DNA from: Rhodobacterales bacterium
GTDB lineage: Bacteria > Pseudomonadota > Alphaproteobacteria > Rhodobacterales > Rhodobacteraceae
Direction of reading: 5' to 3'
DNA: 7,150 nt
NCBI GenBank assembly: GCA_013298485.1
Contig: JAAFHS010000123.1
Coordinates: 1 to 7,150, forward strand
This document shows positions 5,418 to 7,150 of the stretch, piece by piece. The position numbers were made by a program, and so were the translations under genes. Each line of letters starts with the position of its first letter. Position 1 is the stretch's first letter. The notes below the pieces were generated by a model that saw only the letters and a list, made by a program, of their open reading frames with translations, did no database searches and was not told where the DNA came from.

Positions 5418-6254
5418 ATGGGGAAAGTGATGCACGGTGATCAGCAGGCAGCCCGGTTGGGCAAAAGCAATCCCCTGGCCATCGCGATTTCGGCGGCCGA
5501 TCAGCAGACCCTGCAAATGGTGACAACCGCCCTGCAGCAGCGGCGGCTGGCGCTGGCCTACCAGCCGGTCGTGATGGCCGCCGATCCCGCGCGCACCGGC
5601 TTTTACGAAGGTCTGATGCGGGTGATGGACACAGGCGGGCGCGCCATCCCCGCCAAGGATTTCATGCCCGCAGTCGAGGCGCATGAAATCGGTCGCCAGA
5701 TTGACGTGGCCGCCCTGCGCATGGGGCTGGCGGCACTGGCCGAACATCCGGGTCTGCGGCTGTCCGTCAACATGTCCGCACGCTCCATCGGGCATCCGGA
5801 CTGGATGCGCGCCCTGCTGCGCGGTCTGGACGCCTCGCCCACCGTGGCCGAACGGCTGATCCTGGAAATCACCGAAAGTTCGGCAATGACCATTCCCGAA
5901 CTGGTCATCCGCTTCATGCGCGATCTGGGCGGGCGGGGCATCGCCTTTGCCATCGACGATTTCGGCGCGGGCTACACCGCGTTTCGGTACTTCCGCGAGT
6001 TTGACTTCGACATGGTCAAGATCGACGGAGAGTTCACGCGGGGCATCGAGGCAAACCCCGACAATCAGGCGCTGGTCAAGGCGATGCTCGCCGTCGGCAA
6101 ACACTTTCACATGCTGACCGTGGCCGAGATGGTCGAAACCGCAGCCGAGGCGGATTGTCTGCGCGCTATGGGCGTCGACTGCCTGCAAGGCTATGCCTTT
6201 GGCGCGCCAACGGTGAAACCCGCCTTCAAACAGGCCCCGCGCCGCATGGCGTGA
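5418..6254 (+). CDS. Stand-alone EAL-domain cyclic-di-GMP phosphodiesterase
   Basis: This 278-aa protein is almost entirely one EAL domain (about residues 40-270) and should hydrolyse c-di-GMP to pGpG in the cytoplasm. Catalytic and metal-binding positions are all present: Glu64 in the signature (EGL instead of EAL), Asn118 (SVNMS), Glu150 (EITES), Asp180-Asp181 (DDFGAGYTAF), Lys201 (VKID), Glu237 (AEMVET) and Gln257 (LQGYAFGAP). Enzyme activity is therefore likely. The first 40 residues carry no signal peptide, membrane segment, GGDEF or obvious sensor domain, so any input must come from a partner or from expression. An alternative start is ATG 5430, preceded by GGGGAAAG; the N-terminus is uncertain by four residues. 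It is divergent from tag and ends 81 bp before the thiolase gene. I see no functional tie to its neighbours. Confidence 0.93.
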   Translation: MGKVMHGDQQAARLGKSNPLAIAISAADQQTLQMVTTALQQRRLALAYQPVVMAADPARTGFYEGLMRVMDTGGRAIPAKDFMPAVEAHEIGRQIDVAALRMGLAALAEHPGLRLSVNMSARSIGHPDWMRALLRGLDASPTVAERLILEITESSAMTIPELVIRFMRDLGGRGIAFAIDDFGAGYTAFRYFREFDFDMVKIDGEFTRGIEANPDNQALVKAMLAVGKHFHMLTVAEMVETAAEADCLRAMGVDCLQGYAFGAPTVKPAFKQAPRRMA

Positions 6255-6335
6255 TGCCCGAAACCTTGCCTTTGATCCCGATCCCGCTTAGGCGTGAGAC
6301 ATCACATCGCCGTCGTCACCCAAAGGGATCAGATC
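6255..6335 (+). promoter_or_regulatory. Leader of the thiolase gene with RBS
   Basis: This 81-bp gap contains AAAGGGA (6322-6328), a good RBS seven bases before ATG 6336, which fixes that start. A TTGCCT at 6266-6271 could be a weak -35, but no matching -10 is convincing. No strong terminator hairpin for the EAL gene was seen. Confidence 0.45.
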
Positions 6336-7150
6336 ATGACAAACGTGGTAATCGTCTCCGCCGCCCGCACCGCCGTGGGCAGCTTTAACGGCGCTTTCGC
6401 CAATACCCCCGCGCATGAGCTGGGCGCCGCGGTGATCGAGGCCGTGGTGGCCCGCGCAGGCGTCGACAAGGCGGATATCAGCGAAACCATCCTGGGTCAG
6501 GTCCTGACGGCAGGTCAGGGCCAGAACCCCGCGCGTCAGGCACATATCAACGCTGGCCTGCCAAAAGAATCCTCTGCCTGGGGCATCAATCAGGTTTGCG
6601 GGTCGGGCCTGCGCGCCGTGGCCATCGGCGCACAGCATGTGCAACTGGGCGATGCATCCATCGTCATCGCGGGCGGCCAGGAAAGCATGAGCATGTCGAT
6701 GCACGCCGCCCACCTGCGCGCCGGGCAAAAGATGGGCGACATGAATTTCATCGACACGATGATCCGTGACGGCCTTTGGGATGCGTTCAACGGCTATCAC
6801 ATGGGCCAGACGGCGGAAAATGTCGCGAACCAGTGGCAGATTTCGCGTGACATGCAGGATGCCTTTGCCCTGTCCAGCCAGAACAAGGCCGAAGCGGCGC
6901 AGAAGGCAGGCAGGTTCAAGGGTGAAATCGCGGCTTTCACGGTCAAGACCCGCAAAGGCGATACGGTCGTCGATCAGGACGAATACATCCGCCATGGTGC
7001 CACGATGGATGCGATGCAGAAACTGCGCCCGGCGTTTGTGAAGGATGGCTCGGTCACCGCCGCCAATGCCAGCGGCCTGAATGATGGCGCGGCCGCCGTG
7101 ATGGTGATGTCCGAGGCCGAGGCGGCGAAGCGCGGGTTGAAACCGCTGGT
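6336..7150 (+). CDS. phaA: Acetyl-CoA acetyltransferase (beta-ketothiolase, PhaA/AtoB type), 3'-truncated
   Basis: The first 271 codons of a thiolase (full family length about 390 aa) run off the window end. It interconverts two acetyl-CoA with acetoacetyl-CoA plus CoA. The N-terminus VIVSAARTAVGSFNGAFANT is the classical biosynthetic thiolase start. The acyl-accepting nucleophile is Cys88 in NQVCGSGLRA, matching Cys89 of the Zoogloea ramigera enzyme. Further matches are GGQESMSM, GYHMGQTAENVA, EYIRHGAT and NASGLNDGAAA. The catalytic His and second Cys lie beyond the window. In Rhodobacterales a phaB acetoacetyl-CoA reductase usually follows, so polyhydroxybutyrate synthesis is the likely role. 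A side role in recycling acetoacetyl-CoA derived from the BKACE product is possible but inferred. Confidence 0.95.
   Translation, partial: MTNVVIVSAARTAVGSFNGAFANTPAHELGAAVIEAVVARAGVDKADISETILGQVLTAGQGQNPARQAHINAGLPKESSAWGINQVCGSGLRAVAIGAQHVQLGDASIVIAGGQESMSMSMHAAHLRAGQKMGDMNFIDTMIRDGLWDAFNGYHMGQTAENVANQWQISRDMQDAFALSSQNKAEAAQKAGRFKGEIAAFTVKTRKGDTVVDQDEYIRHGATMDAMQKLRPAFVKDGSVTAANASGLNDGAAAVMVMSEAEAAKRGLKPL

Noticed and set aside
5403..6188. 261-codon minus-strand open frame opposite the EAL gene
   Set aside because: Low-complexity Gly/His/Gln-rich translation typical of antisense to GC-rich coding DNA; the plus-strand EAL protein is unambiguous.
6288..6995. 235-codon minus-strand open frame opposite the thiolase
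   Set aside because: The plus-strand frame encodes a textbook thiolase through this whole stretch; the antisense product is unrecognisable.

Overview
The window looks like a chromosomal segment of a GC-rich alphaproteobacterium, most likely Rhodobacterales (Rhodobacteraceae/roseobacter-like). This rests on base composition, the ATGA/TGATG gene junctions, and protein sequences typical of that group. It is inferred from sequence feel, not from a search.

Positions 1-4337 (+) hold the 3' part of one tightly packed operon. It contains the end of a LivM-type ABC permease, a TfdB-like FAD aromatic monooxygenase, an intradiol ring-cleavage dioxygenase of the hydroxyquinol 1,2-dioxygenase type, and a BKACE (DUF849) beta-keto acid cleavage enzyme. 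The junctions are overlapping or 1 nt apart. Read together, a phenolic compound is probably imported, hydroxylated, cleaved between adjacent hydroxyls to a 3-oxo diacid (maleylacetate if the substrate is hydroxyquinol), and then split with acetyl-CoA to acetoacetate plus a CoA thioester. No maleylacetate reductase, cycloisomerase or CoA-transferase is visible here. This transport / hydroxylation / ring cleavage / BKACE order is the most interesting metabolic feature of the window.

Positions 4338-4738 are a 401-bp non-coding gap between convergent gene ends. It contains a 167-nt stretch (4362-4528) whose arms pair in a nested way: an interrupted 20-bp closing stem encloses at least three hairpins, one an almost uninterrupted 27-bp dyad. 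It ends in an AT-rich island with two further dyads. It may be a dispersed repeat or a structured RNA; I cannot tell which from one copy.

Positions 4739-5326 (-) encode DNA-3-methyladenine glycosylase I (Tag). A 91-bp divergent gap separates it from a stand-alone EAL-domain c-di-GMP phosphodiesterase (5418-6254, +). The window ends inside a PhaA-type acetyl-CoA acetyltransferase (6336 onward, +), probably the first gene of a phaAB-type polyhydroxybutyrate or acetoacetyl-CoA operon. No tRNA, rRNA, CRISPR array, transposase or integrase was seen.
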